From Flavobacteriaceae bacterium CG_4_10_14_3_um_filter_33_47 (GTDB taxonomy: Bacteria > Bacteroidota > Bacteroidia > Flavobacteriales > Flavobacteriaceae), in assembly GCA_002784145.1 (NCBI GenBank), contig PFKE01000081.1, forward strand, positions 1 to 56,851: a stretch of 56,851 nt of DNA, read 5' to 3'. The translations under genes and the position numbers were made by a program. How positions within the stretch are numbered: the stretch's first letter is position 1; each line of letters opens with the position of its first letter. Shown piece after piece: positions 8,990-17,961 of the stretch. The notes beneath the pieces were generated by a model, which had not been told where the DNA came from, did no database searches, and was given only the letters and a program-made list of their open reading frames with translations.

Positions 8990-9082
8990 GTCATTACGAA
9001 GGAAGTATGACTTAAGTAATCTTTAAAATTAAACTATTAAATTAACAGATTGCCACGGCTTTTTTCAAAGCCTCGCAATGAC
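8990..9082. repeat. Dispersed palindromic repeat, GTCATTGCGAGG type
   Basis: The ends are imperfect inverted copies: the left arm begins GTCATTACGAAGG and ends AGTAATCT; the right arm begins AGATTGCCACGG and ends CCTCGCAATGAC. The right arm has an inner hairpin (GGCTTT, 4-nt loop, AAAGCC). I recognise the GTCATTGCGAGG ... GCAATCT ends as those of a REP/MITE-like repeat common in many bacterial genomes. It fills the gap between two divergent genes. No coding capacity is seen. Confidence 0.7.
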
Positions 9083-9092
9083 ATAAAGAAAT

Positions 9093-9788
9093 ATGAAAGA
9101 TTTATTTGGGAAAGCCTTATTAGATTATCAAAATAAAGAAAATTCAGAAGATATTATCACGTCTACCAATATTTCTGAAGAAGATGTTCTGCCAATCTCC
9201 TATCTTTTTAGAAGTTTTAAAGACATGCCTAAATTAGAACAAAAAGCTCTAAAATTAGCAAAAGGAAAGATTCTGGATGTTGGTTGTGGCGCTGGCAGTC
9301 ATAGTTTATACCTGCAAAAAAATGGATTTCAAGTAAAAGGTATTGACATTTCAAAAGGTGCAATTGAAGTTTGCAAACTAAGAGGCGTCAAACAAACCGA
9401 ATTAAAATCTTTTTTAGAAGAAATTGAAACTTTTGATACCATTTTAATATTGATGAATGGAACTGGCATTTTTCAAGAATTATCTCAAGTCTCCAGCCAT
9501 CTTAAGCATTTAAAATCATTGTTAAAACCAAAAGGTCAAATTTTAATTGATTCCTCAGACATTAAATATATGTATGAGGATGACGATGGTGGTTTTTGGA
9601 TGGATGCCCATGCTAATTATTACGGTGAACTTGACTACTATTTAAGCTACAAAGGCGAAAAAGAAATCCCAATGAAATGGCTCTATCTTGATTTTAATAC
9701 CTTGAAATTAGCGTGCGAAACCGTTGGACTGCACTGTGAATTGGTTTTAAAAGGTGAGCACTATGATTATTTAGCCAAACTTTATTGA
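9093..9788 (+). CDS. Class I SAM-dependent methyltransferase
   Basis: A 231-residue Rossmann methyltransferase. Motif I is ILDVGCGAGSHSLYL (about residues 68-82), followed by the acidic end of strand 2 (VKGIDIS) and motif IV-like TILILMNGTGIF. The sequence GGFWMDAHANYYGELDY and the late region PMKWLYLDFNTL are not diagnostic of a substrate. It stands alone and runs into the convergent amidohydrolase gene with a 7-bp overlap of the 3' ends. The substrate is unknown. Confidence 0.88.
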   Translation: MKDLFGKALLDYQNKENSEDIITSTNISEEDVLPISYLFRSFKDMPKLEQKALKLAKGKILDVGCGAGSHSLYLQKNGFQVKGIDISKGAIEVCKLRGVKQTELKSFLEEIETFDTILILMNGTGIFQELSQVSSHLKHLKSLLKPKGQILIDSSDIKYMYEDDDGGFWMDAHANYYGELDYYLSYKGEKEIPMKWLYLDFNTLKLACETVGLHCELVLKGEHYDYLAKLY

Positions 9789-11404
9789 TTGTAAACCGCT
9801 TTGCCATCTATAAAGGTTTTTATGACTTTTATTGTGGGAATATGGTTAAGCGGAGTTTCCATGATATCCTTATCTAAAATGATGAAATCTGCCAATTTGC
9901 CTGCTTCTATACTGCCTTTTTCTTCTTCTTCAAAGTTTGAATAAGCGGCCCAAATGGTCATACCTTTTAAGGTTTCTTCTCTAGTTAAGGCATTTTCTAT
10001 TTGAAATCCATCTTCTGGATATTGGTCTAAATCTTGCCTGGACACTGCTGCATAAAAGGTTAAAAATGGACTTACATGCTCTACAGGGAAATCGGTTCCT
10101 AAGGCTATTTTACCATACTTGTTTAATAATTTTTTAAAAGCATACCCGTTTTTTATGCGTTCGTTTCCAATACGGTCTGCTGCCCAATACATATCACTGG
10201 TAGCGTGAGTTGGCTGAATTGAAGGTATAATATCATCAAACAACTCAAAATCTTCTTCAGAAAGAATTTGTGCATGTTCAACACGCCAACGTCTATCCTT
10301 TTTGTTCTTTAAAACGGTTTTATAAGTATTTAAAACGATATGATTTGCAGAATCGCCAATGGCATGAGAATTCATTTGAAACTTAGAGTTTGAAATTCGC
10401 TTTGCTACACTTTGTAATCGCTCAAAACTATTGGATAATGTTCCGTAATGATCTGCTCTGTCGCTATAAGGTGCTCTTAACGTTGCACCTCGAGAGCCTA
10501 AAGCACCATCAGCAACAAATTTAAAAGATCTTACATTTAATTTATTTGTTTTAACAATGCCTTTGTTTAAATAGTAGTCCAAATTTCTATCATCAGATCT
10601 TGCCATTGCGTAGACACGAATATTTAATTCTCCTGCTTGCTGTAAACTATCAATGAGATCAATAACACTTTTATCAAGTCCTGCTTCATCAACCGTTGTT
10701 AAGCCCAGATTTAAACAAATACGTTCTGCGTCTTTTAACGCCATAGTAGATTTTTCTTTGCTTATGCTAGGAATTACTTTTCTTATTTCACTCATAGCTG
10801 CATCTAAAATGACTCCTGTTAGTTTGCCGTTTTCCAATATTATTTCACCACCATCAATATGAGATTCTGCGTTTAAAGCCGTTAAATTTAATGCGGCCTG
10901 GTTTACTAACATAGCATGACCATCAACACGAGTTAACACTACTGGAATGTCTGGAAACACAGAATCTAATTTCTCTTTGGTTGGAAATTCTTTTGTTTCC
11001 CAATCGTTTTGATCCCATCCTCTGCCTACTATAAACGATACTTTTTTTCTATTCTGGAAATCAATAATGCGAGTTATAACCTCATTATAACTTGTTGTAC
11101 CTTCCAATTTAACTTCTTGTTCTGCTAAACCCATTCCAAAAAAATGGCAATGTGCATCAATAAAACCTGGAACAATAGTTTGCCCTTTGGCATCAATAAT
11201 TTCTTCTGAAGTATATTTTTTCTGAATGTCATTTGATGTACCTACTTCAACAAATTTTCCGTTTTTGATTGCAAATGCTTCTGCTTCTTCAAAATTTGAA
11301 TTCACACTATAAACTTTCGCATTCATTACAATAGCATCAACTTGAAGTTTATTTTGGCAAGACACAATTGAAATTACAAATAGGAATAAAATGGTTTTTT
11401 TCAT
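9782..11404 (-). CDS. Amidohydrolase family lipoprotein (YtcJ-like)
   Basis: A 540-residue metal-dependent hydrolase of the amidohydrolase superfamily, YtcJ/NfdA-like branch. A lipoprotein signal (FVISIVSC) starts the protein. Metal-site motifs are PGFIDAHCHFFGMG (HxH), MNSHAIGDSA and RVEHAQILS, with a final aspartate in LGTDFPVEHVSPF. The C-terminal segment GKLADFIILDKDIM closes the composite beta domain. Relatives hydrolyse amides or formamides; the substrate is not predictable. As a lipoprotein it probably acts in the periplasm or at the outer membrane. Confidence 0.9.
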   Translation of the reverse strand: MKKTILFLFVISIVSCQNKLQVDAIVMNAKVYSVNSNFEEAEAFAIKNGKFVEVGTSNDIQKKYTSEEIIDAKGQTIVPGFIDAHCHFFGMGLAEQEVKLEGTTSYNEVITRIIDFQNRKKVSFIVGRGWDQNDWETKEFPTKEKLDSVFPDIPVVLTRVDGHAMLVNQAALNLTALNAESHIDGGEIILENGKLTGVILDAAMSEIRKVIPSISKEKSTMALKDAERICLNLGLTTVDEAGLDKSVIDLIDSLQQAGELNIRVYAMARSDDRNLDYYLNKGIVKTNKLNVRSFKFVADGALGSRGATLRAPYSDRADHYGTLSNSFERLQSVAKRISNSKFQMNSHAIGDSANHIVLNTYKTVLKNKKDRRWRVEHAQILSEEDFELFDDIIPSIQPTHATSDMYWAADRIGNERIKNGYAFKKLLNKYGKIALGTDFPVEHVSPFLTFYAAVSRQDLDQYPEDGFQIENALTREETLKGMTIWAAYSNFEEEEKGSIEAGKLADFIILDKDIMETPLNHIPTIKVIKTFIDGKAVYNQ

Positions 11405-11436
11405 TTTGGTGGTTTTTCAGAATCTAGTAAAAATAC

Positions 11437-11464
11437 AAAAAGCGTTCAAAATAGAACGCTTTAA
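11437..11464 (-). terminator. Rho-independent terminator after the TonB-receptor-like gene
   Basis: AAAGCGTTC and GAACGCTTT form a 9-bp perfect stem with a 6-nt loop. On the minus strand it is followed by TTTGTATTTTT. It lies 24 bp beyond the stop codon of the barrel gene and separates it from the amidohydrolase gene. The T-rich flank on the other side could make it work in both directions. Confidence 0.8.
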
Positions 11465-11487
11465 TTTTTTATTGAAAAATTATATGT

Positions 11488-13209
11488 TTAAAAATCGAAC
11501 TTATAGGTAGCACCAGCTAAAAACTGAATGCTTTGAACTGGGAAATTTTGCCATTTTTGATAACCTTCATTAGCCAAATTATTGGCTTTGGCAAACACTG
11601 ATAATTGCTCGTTAACATGATACCCTAAATGTACATTGGCATCAAAATAACTCTCTAGTGTTATGGTAAATGGTGTCGTGTTGATTAAAGGATTATTTAA
11701 AAAAAACTGGTCTTTACGTTCGCCAACATAAAACAAATTAGCACCTGCAAACCATTGCTCATTAATTTGATAATCTAAAAACAGAGAGCCTTTTACATCG
11801 GGCAAATTCCAAGCCTCTTCTTGGTTGTCTGAGTTGTAACTAAAATATTCTGCTTTTATTCCTAATTTAAAATTTCGGTTAATATCTACATTAATTTCTC
11901 CTGCAAGACTAAAGGTATCCACATCATCATAAACAATTCCAAAAGAGTTGCCATAAGAGTAGTTTTGTGAGGTTGCTGTAATCTCATTATTTATAAAAAG
12001 AGCTTTGTTTCGATCTGCTATATATCCACCACTAATATTATAGCTCATATGGCTTGAAACCTTTCCTTTTAAACCAACATACGCGTTATATAACTGATCT
12101 GTTGGTTGGATGAATAAGGTTGGCGACACAAATGGGTTTTCTGATGCTAAATCGAAATATGAGTTTTGAATTAATCGGCCTTCAATACCACCATAAGCAA
12201 TTAAAATATCGTTTACCAATCTATAAGTTGCTGTTATATTGGGGTACACATACAAGTTACTTTCATTAGCTTCGTTATCTTTTAAATAAAATACCGAAAA
12301 TCCTAAATTTACCGTTAAATCGTCTTGTTTTAATTGATATTTTGGTGTGACTCCTAATTGAAAATTACTGTATTTTAACTCGTCTGTGGTAACAAAATTT
12401 CTATCAAAGGTTCCGCTAAGATAATCAAACACTAGGTCGGTAGAAATTTCTTCTCTATCAATAGGAATGTCAATCGTTGTTTTTACAACAAACCTGTTTT
12501 CTCCGGAGCCTTGATTGTCTCCAAAACGCCTAAACAAAAAGCTGCCTGAATTAATATACGAGTTTTCGAAGGTTACATCGCTTCCAAAATGAATTCCATA
12601 AAACGAATGCCCCCCTTTTATATTGTTAGCTTCAGCATCATCAACCATAACTTGTGGCAACCCGTACCAATTATATTGTTGTTGATTAAAGCCAGCCTCA
12701 ATATTCCAAGTTAAATCTCTTAATCGTGTTGTATAATTCATGTTAATTTTTGAGTTAGAAAAATTATCCTCCAATAATAAATCTTCAATACCACCTTGAG
12801 ATGAATGATGACTGATGTAACCACCAACACTTTCGGTTCTGCTAATGCTGTGATTTAAATAAACTTCTCCTAAAATGGTTGTATACGTTCCAACGCCTAA
12901 AGTTGCATAATTATCATACAGTTTAACTGGTTTTGCTTTATCTACAACAGCCGCTTTTCCTTTAGCAGGTGTAAAGGTTGATGCCACCGGAAATGAAAAA
13001 ATATTGTATTTAATCTCTTTTTTAGTAGCCGTTTCTTCATCATCAATGGATGGTGTTTCTTTAACCTTAAAGGCATCTGAAATGGTTGGTGTATAAGGTT
13101 TCACTACATTAATTACACCGGTATTAATCGTATCTTTTTCTTGTGAAAAGACCATGGAAGTGCTTAATATGACAATGGCTAAAACCATTTTATAGATGTG
13201 CTTTCGCAT
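11488..13209 (-). CDS. TonB-dependent receptor-like outer-membrane beta-barrel protein
   Basis: A 573-residue secreted protein: signal peptide MRKHIYKMVLAIVILSTSMVFSQ, then a linker with VINVVKPYTPTISDAFK, then alternating hydrophobic beta strands to the end (QFLAGATYKFDF, terminal aromatic residue as in outer-membrane barrels). The barrel resembles TonB-dependent receptors, but no plug domain is seen before it. The track start at 13284 adds 25 residues ahead of the signal peptide, so ATG 13209 is chosen. It follows the large TPR gene and is probably in one operon with it. The ligand is unknown. Confidence 0.8.
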   Translation of the reverse strand: MRKHIYKMVLAIVILSTSMVFSQEKDTINTGVINVVKPYTPTISDAFKVKETPSIDDEETATKKEIKYNIFSFPVASTFTPAKGKAAVVDKAKPVKLYDNYATLGVGTYTTILGEVYLNHSISRTESVGGYISHHSSQGGIEDLLLEDNFSNSKINMNYTTRLRDLTWNIEAGFNQQQYNWYGLPQVMVDDAEANNIKGGHSFYGIHFGSDVTFENSYINSGSFLFRRFGDNQGSGENRFVVKTTIDIPIDREEISTDLVFDYLSGTFDRNFVTTDELKYSNFQLGVTPKYQLKQDDLTVNLGFSVFYLKDNEANESNLYVYPNITATYRLVNDILIAYGGIEGRLIQNSYFDLASENPFVSPTLFIQPTDQLYNAYVGLKGKVSSHMSYNISGGYIADRNKALFINNEITATSQNYSYGNSFGIVYDDVDTFSLAGEINVDINRNFKLGIKAEYFSYNSDNQEEAWNLPDVKGSLFLDYQINEQWFAGANLFYVGERKDQFFLNNPLINTTPFTITLESYFDANVHLGYHVNEQLSVFAKANNLANEGYQKWQNFPVQSIQFLAGATYKFDF

Positions 13210-13282
13210 AATAACTGTTGATGATTTATTATTGATTAATGTTGATTTACTATATAAGGGTCTAGACTGCGCTCGACCTAAC

Positions 13283-13299
13283 AACTTTTAACTTTTAAC
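13283..13299. repeat. Short 7-bp repeat array (AACTTTT)
   Basis: Two perfect AACTTTT units plus AAC of a third lie between the TPR gene stop and the barrel gene start. It is the smallest of six period-7 arrays found in this window; see findings. Confidence 0.6.
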
Positions 13300-13303
13300 A
13301 AAA

Positions 13304-16300
13304 TTAATCCTCTGATTTAATGGATGAATTTGTTTTTGATTCTTCCGCTTTAATTAAAGTTAATTCTTCTTTGGCTTCAGAAACAACAACATCAAATTCC
13401 TTAAAATTTTCAATAACACTTTCTAAGATATAGGTTGCCTGATAAGCATCCTTTAACGCATAAAAATTCTTTGCCATAAGCACTAATCCTTTAGCACTGT
13501 AATATTTATATCCGGAATAATCTTTGGCTAATTTTTGAACCGTGCTGTTTGAGGCTTCAAATTTACCATCTTTATTCTTAAAATAGGCATTATAATACAG
13601 GGCTTCGGCTGCCGTTTCGCCTATTGCAACAGTTTCCACTTTTGCATAATTTGCTTTAGCTTTAGCTTCATCACCTGTTTTCATGGCTGAACGTGCTATG
13701 ATTATATGAGCATCGGCTTCTATTTTATTATCAATTTTTGCATTTGATAATACTTTTTCTGCATAAGAAACAGCTTCCTTATACTTTTCTAATTGGTAAT
13801 TGGCTTTCATTAAATTAGATTGCGCAAACACCACATTCTGTGGAAAATTAGCTTCTAACTCTAATCTTTGCAATAATGGCATAGCCAAATTGTAATTTTT
13901 GGATTCCAGATAGAATTGCGATAAACGCAATAAAGCTTCTTCAGTAAATTCGTTTTGAGATGTTTCAACCACATACTTATAATGAGTGACTGCATTTGAG
14001 GCTAAATCTTTTTTATAATATAACTGGGCTATATAAAAATGAGCTTGTAAACTATGCAATCCGTTAGGAAATTGACTGATATAGCCATTAAACTGTTGGA
14101 TGGCCTTATCGGTATTATTATCTAAATATTGTTTTTCTGCAGCTTCATAGGTTGCATTATCCAAATCAGAATCTGATACCTCAACATAATCCAGTGTTTT
14201 TACCCAAGTTGCATAGTCATTTACACGACCTAAATCAATATAAATTAAACGTGCTGTGGCAACCGCTTGAACGGCTTCTGGTGTATTAGGATATTCTTTG
14301 GCAATGGTTTTAAACTTACCTAAGGCTTGTTCGTTATTGCTTGAATTGTAGTACACCAATCCTTGACGTAATAAGGATTTTGGTACGAATGAACTCATTT
14401 TGTACTCTGAATTTAAACGGTTGTAAAGTTGCATAGCCTTTTCTGACTCATTGGCTTTTACATAAGAATTCCCTAACTCATACATGGCGTCATCACGAAG
14501 TTTGGAGTTTGGATATTCTGAAATAAATTGCTCTAATTCTGTAATTTTTTTGCTGGCTTGCCCAACATAACCCGCACTTAAAGCTTTTTGAAAGAAGGCA
14601 TAATCTGAATCTATCTGATTTAGTTTAATAGCATTATTATAGGCTTTTATCGCATTATTATAATCGCTGGTAACAAAATAAGCATCGCCCAAGCGAAGAT
14701 ACGCATCATTCAATCTTACTTTATCGTCTATTTTGGTGGCCGTAAACTGATTGAAATAGCGCGAAGCAGGTTCGTAATTTTTAAGTTTGAAATACGTGTA
14801 TCCCAAATTATAATCTAGATTATGACTTTCTGGAGTTGTCTTTGAAATGGTTTGTTGTTCAAACTGTTTAAAGCCGATTAATGCCTCTTCATAATTGCTT
14901 AAATTATAGTCTGCTTCAGCTTTCCAAAAGGTAGCTCTTGCTGTATATATTTCATTTCTTGGTTCTTTTAAGGACTCGCTGAACAAGGTTCTGGCTTCAA
15001 AGTAATTTCCTTCGTTATAAAGTTCAATCCCTCTGTAAAAAGCCACTTTTTGATAGGCTACTTTGTTTTCAAAACTTCGTTTTCCTTCCAATAATTTCAG
15101 AGCCTCTTTATAGTTTTTTGAAGTAATGTACGAATCAATTAAAAGCGTTTCAAGTTCTTCTTTATAGCTTGAATTAGGGTATTTATCAAGATAGCTTGCT
15201 AAAACTTGAGGAGCAGATTGATACGGATTACCAATTTCATAACTAATCTTAGCATAATTGAGCCACGCATCTTCTTGAATTTTTAAATCGTAATTCATTT
15301 GAGAAGCGTTTCTAAAAGCGTTTAAAGCTTCTTGTTTTTTATTGACATTAATATAACTTTCGGCTAAATGGTAATAGGCATTTTGTGCAACTGAATTATT
15401 TCCACCAATAATTTTATTAAACTCTGAAATAGCTTTTTCATAATCTTTTTGCATATAATAGGCATATCCTAACTGGTAAAAATCGGTATTGCTCCATTTG
15501 CCATTTTTTCCTTTATATTCACTTAAATATGGAATAGACTCAGCGTATTTTTTTAAATTAAAATAGCTCTCTCCTATAATTTTTGAAAGTTCAGAGATTT
15601 CAGTATCATCACCTGTTATTATTCTTTCTTTGGCCAATTCAATGGCTTTTTCAAAATTTCCTAATTTAAAATTAAGATCGGCTTGATAGTACGACAGCTT
15701 TTCTTTATATTTTTCTTGGTTGTTTACCTGTTCAAAATATTCGTTAGCGGCATCGTAATCATCGCCTTCATAAGCCATAAAACCTATATAATACTTGGCT
15801 TGCGACCCGTATTCTTTTGAATTTTCAACTTTACTTAAATATTTTTTCGCGTCTTTATATTGTTTTGATGCAAAGGCGGAATATCCATTATTAAAGTTGA
15901 ATTTTTCTATTTCTTTGCTGGACAAAGCCTCTTCATTAACTTTATCATACCACTTTCTGGCATAAGCATATTTTGAGTTTTCAAAATAATAATCGGCTAC
16001 ATCGACAAAAGCGGTATTACGCTTAGTACTTGTTGGATATTTTTTTACAAAATCTTCTACTAGTTTATCAGCATTTTGTTGATTTAATCTAACAGCACAA
16101 TTAGCTATATAATAGGCACAATCAGATTGTAAAACCTCGTTTTTAGCCGTTTTTTGAATAGACCCAAACAACGATTGCGAGGCTAAATATTGTTGATTAT
16201 TGTAAAGGGTTAATGCCTTTTGATAGTCTGCTAAATCATTGGTGTATGCTGCAGATTGTTGAGCGTTTAAATGAAAGCTAAAACTAATGGCAATCCAAAG

Positions 16301-16324
16301 AAAAACTAGATTTTTTAATGTCAT
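13304..16324 (-). CDS. Large tetratricopeptide-repeat periplasmic/outer-membrane protein
   Basis: A 1006-residue protein with a signal peptide (VFLWIAISFSFHLNAQ) followed by some 20-25 TPR-like helical hairpins over the full length, for example YQLGYAYYMQKDYEKAISEF and AMYELGNSYVKANESEKAM. TPR arrays are protein-binding scaffolds; long ones with a signal peptide in Bacteroidota usually act in the periplasm. The barrel protein downstream is its likely partner, inferred from gene order. The C-terminus is rich in Lys/Glu/Ser. A perfect minus-strand promoter (TTG-N22-TATCTTTG) lies 27 bp before the start codon. Confidence 0.88.
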   Translation of the reverse strand: MTLKNLVFLWIAISFSFHLNAQQSAAYTNDLADYQKALTLYNNQQYLASQSLFGSIQKTAKNEVLQSDCAYYIANCAVRLNQQNADKLVEDFVKKYPTSTKRNTAFVDVADYYFENSKYAYARKWYDKVNEEALSSKEIEKFNFNNGYSAFASKQYKDAKKYLSKVENSKEYGSQAKYYIGFMAYEGDDYDAANEYFEQVNNQEKYKEKLSYYQADLNFKLGNFEKAIELAKERIITGDDTEISELSKIIGESYFNLKKYAESIPYLSEYKGKNGKWSNTDFYQLGYAYYMQKDYEKAISEFNKIIGGNNSVAQNAYYHLAESYINVNKKQEALNAFRNASQMNYDLKIQEDAWLNYAKISYEIGNPYQSAPQVLASYLDKYPNSSYKEELETLLIDSYITSKNYKEALKLLEGKRSFENKVAYQKVAFYRGIELYNEGNYFEARTLFSESLKEPRNEIYTARATFWKAEADYNLSNYEEALIGFKQFEQQTISKTTPESHNLDYNLGYTYFKLKNYEPASRYFNQFTATKIDDKVRLNDAYLRLGDAYFVTSDYNNAIKAYNNAIKLNQIDSDYAFFQKALSAGYVGQASKKITELEQFISEYPNSKLRDDAMYELGNSYVKANESEKAMQLYNRLNSEYKMSSFVPKSLLRQGLVYYNSSNNEQALGKFKTIAKEYPNTPEAVQAVATARLIYIDLGRVNDYATWVKTLDYVEVSDSDLDNATYEAAEKQYLDNNTDKAIQQFNGYISQFPNGLHSLQAHFYIAQLYYKKDLASNAVTHYKYVVETSQNEFTEEALLRLSQFYLESKNYNLAMPLLQRLELEANFPQNVVFAQSNLMKANYQLEKYKEAVSYAEKVLSNAKIDNKIEADAHIIIARSAMKTGDEAKAKANYAKVETVAIGETAAEALYYNAYFKNKDGKFEASNSTVQKLAKDYSGYKYYSAKGLVLMAKNFYALKDAYQATYILESVIENFKEFDVVVSEAKEELTLIKAEESKTNSSIKSED

Positions 16325-16350
16325 TAAAAATTATGGTTTTGTTTTAAAAT

Positions 16351-16383
16351 CAAAGATAATTTAATCTAAATCCTATAACGCAA
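16351..16383 (-). promoter_or_regulatory. Promoter of the TPR protein gene
   Basis: On the minus strand a -33 TTG (plus-strand CAA 16381-16383) is separated by 22 nt from TATCTTTG (plus CAAAGATA 16351-16358). This matches the Bacteroidota consensus TTG-N17-23-TAnnTTTG. The predicted transcription start is about 20 nt before the ATG. Confidence 0.65.
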
Positions 16384-16431
16384 CAATCGTGCTATAATTA
16401 TAAACCAACTTATTAAATATAAAAAAAGATT

Positions 16432-16512
16432 AAAATTGGTAGCAAACAGCTTTAGCTGAAAGACCCAATTTTAAAACTTTTAACCTCCAATTTTTAACTT
16501 TCAACTTTTAAA
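16432..16512. repeat. Hairpin plus 7-bp repeat array upstream of ftsE
   Basis: AAAATTGG (16432) and CCAATTTT (16465) enclose an inner hairpin CAGCT-TT-AGCTG. This is followed at 16478-16512 by five 7-bp units: TTTTAAC, CTCCAAT, TTTTAAC, TTTCAAC, TTTTAAA. The array ends next to a weak -7 box (TACATTTA, 16516-16523) ahead of ftsE. Nothing coding is seen in this gap. Confidence 0.65.
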
Positions 16513-16547
16513 TAATACATTTACAATTCTAAATATTTCTGAAATTT

Positions 16548-17231
16548 ATGTCCAATCCAATTTTACAATTAAAAGATGCTACTATTTCTCAAGGCGACAG
16601 TGTTGTGCTTAACCATGTAAATGTAGAAATCAATAAAGGTGAGTTTGTGTATTTAATTGGTAAAACTGGTTCTGGAAAGAGTAGCTTTATGAAAATTCTT
16701 TATGGTGATTTAATTCTTACTGAGGGAGAAGGCCATATCGTAGGCCATAATTTAAAAAACCTTAGCGATAAAGATATTCCGTTTTTAAGACGTAAACTAG
16801 GGATTGTCTTTCAGGACTTTAAATTACTTATAGACCGTACCGTTAATGAAAATCTGCTCTTTGTTTTAAAAGCTACGGGTTGGAAAGATAACAACGAAAT
16901 GAACAAAAGAGTTGAAGATGTTTTAAATAAGGTAGGCATGAAAACTAAAGGTTTTAAATATCCGCATGAACTTTCTGGCGGTGAACAGCAACGTATCGCA
17001 ATTGCTCGGGCTTTACTCAATAATCCAGAACTTATCTTAGCTGATGAACCTACAGGAAACCTTGACCCACAAACCAGTATAGAAGTGATGGAAGTACTTC
17101 AGGAAATTAATAAAAACGGCAATACTATTTTAATGGCTACCCACGATTATGCTTTGCTCTTAAAATATCCAAGCAAAACCTTAAAGTGTGATGACAATCA
17201 GGTTTTTGAAGTGGTGCAAAGACGTGTATAA
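16548..17231 (+). CDS. ftsE: Cell division ATP-binding protein FtsE
   Basis: ABC ATPase of 227 residues that, with FtsX, links the divisome to peptidoglycan hydrolase activation in the family. Walker A is GKTGSGKSS (about residue 38), the Q-loop lies in [10 protein letters not shown], the signature is [15 protein letters not shown], Walker B is [13 protein letters not shown] and the switch His is in MATHDY. The [10 protein letters not shown] wording and GDL-type spacing fit FtsE. ftsX is not next to it, which is common in Bacteroidota. The methyltransferase and glycosyltransferase genes downstream overlap it in a chain, so ftsE appears to head this operon. Confidence 0.92.
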   Translation: MSNPILQLKDATISQGDSVVLNHVNVEINKGEFVYLIGKTGSGKSSFMKILYGDLILTEGEGHIVGHNLKNLSDKDIPFLRRKLGIVFQDFKLLIDRTVNENLLFVLKATGWKDNNEMNKRVEDVLNKVGMKTKGFKYPHELSGGEQQRIAIARALLNNPELILADEPTGNLDPQTSIEVMEVLQEINKNGNTILMATHDYALLLKYPSKTLKCDDNQVFEVVQRRV

Positions 17232-17961
17232 TACCCTAAAAAAATATATCAAATCTGTAGTTCCAAAGAACTTCCTTTTTAAAAATGAATGGTTGTTTCG
17301 CTATTTTTATGGACTTTTTTATTTAGGAAAAAATCATCAATGTACTATTTGCTCAAAAAAATTAAGGTCATTTATCAAACTTAAAAATGAAGATTTATTA
17401 TGTCCGTTTTGTGGAAGCTTGTCAAGAAACCGAAGGCTATGGGCATTGCTAAATAGAGATGGAGCCATTAAAGGAAAAATGCTTCACTTTTCACCCTCAA
17501 GAAGTCTTTACAGAACTTTAAAAAAGGAAAAATCTATTCATTATTTTAGTTCTGATTTTGAAAATGAATTTTTAGCAGATTACAAATTTGATATCACAAA
17601 TATCAATCTACCAAACGAAACGTTTGATATCATCATTTGTTATCATATATTGGAACATGTTATAGAAGATAAAAAAGCTATGTCTGAACTTTATAGAGTA
17701 TTAAAACCCAATGGAAGGGTTTTTATTCAGACACCTTTTAAAGATGGGGAGATTTATGAAGATTTTTCGATTGTTTTGCCAGAGGAACGATTAAAACATT
17801 TTGGACAGAATGATCATGTTAGGATTTATTCTGTTGAAGGATTGAAAAACCGATTAGAAAATATTGGATTTAAAGTTGAAGTTCAAATCTTCCAAAAGAA
17901 TAAAACAGATTTTCATGATGGGTTACAATCGCCAGAAACCGTTTTAAGAGCTACAAAATAA
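17224..17961 (+). CDS. Class I SAM methyltransferase with N-terminal zinc ribbon
   Basis: A methyltransferase of about 245 residues with four N-terminal cysteines in zinc-ribbon spacing (CTICSKKL ... LLCPFCGSL) and a Rossmann domain whose motif IV/post-I text is NETFDIIICYHILEHV. FIQTPFKDGEIYED and HFGQNDHVRIYS are typical of methyltransferases in glycan clusters. The GTG at 17224 overlaps ftsE by 8 bp and gives an N-terminus ([20 protein letters not shown]) that looks right for the family. The track start ATG 17188 would overlap ftsE by 44 bp. It ends in TAATG shared with the next gene. Confidence 0.82.
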   Translation: MYNTLKKYIKSVVPKNFLFKNEWLFRYFYGLFYLGKNHQCTICSKKLRSFIKLKNEDLLCPFCGSLSRNRRLWALLNRDGAIKGKMLHFSPSRSLYRTLKKEKSIHYFSSDFENEFLADYKFDITNINLPNETFDIIICYHILEHVIEDKKAMSELYRVLKPNGRVFIQTPFKDGEIYEDFSIVLPEERLKHFGQNDHVRIYSVEGLKNRLENIGFKVEVQIFQKNKTDFHDGLQSPETVLRATK

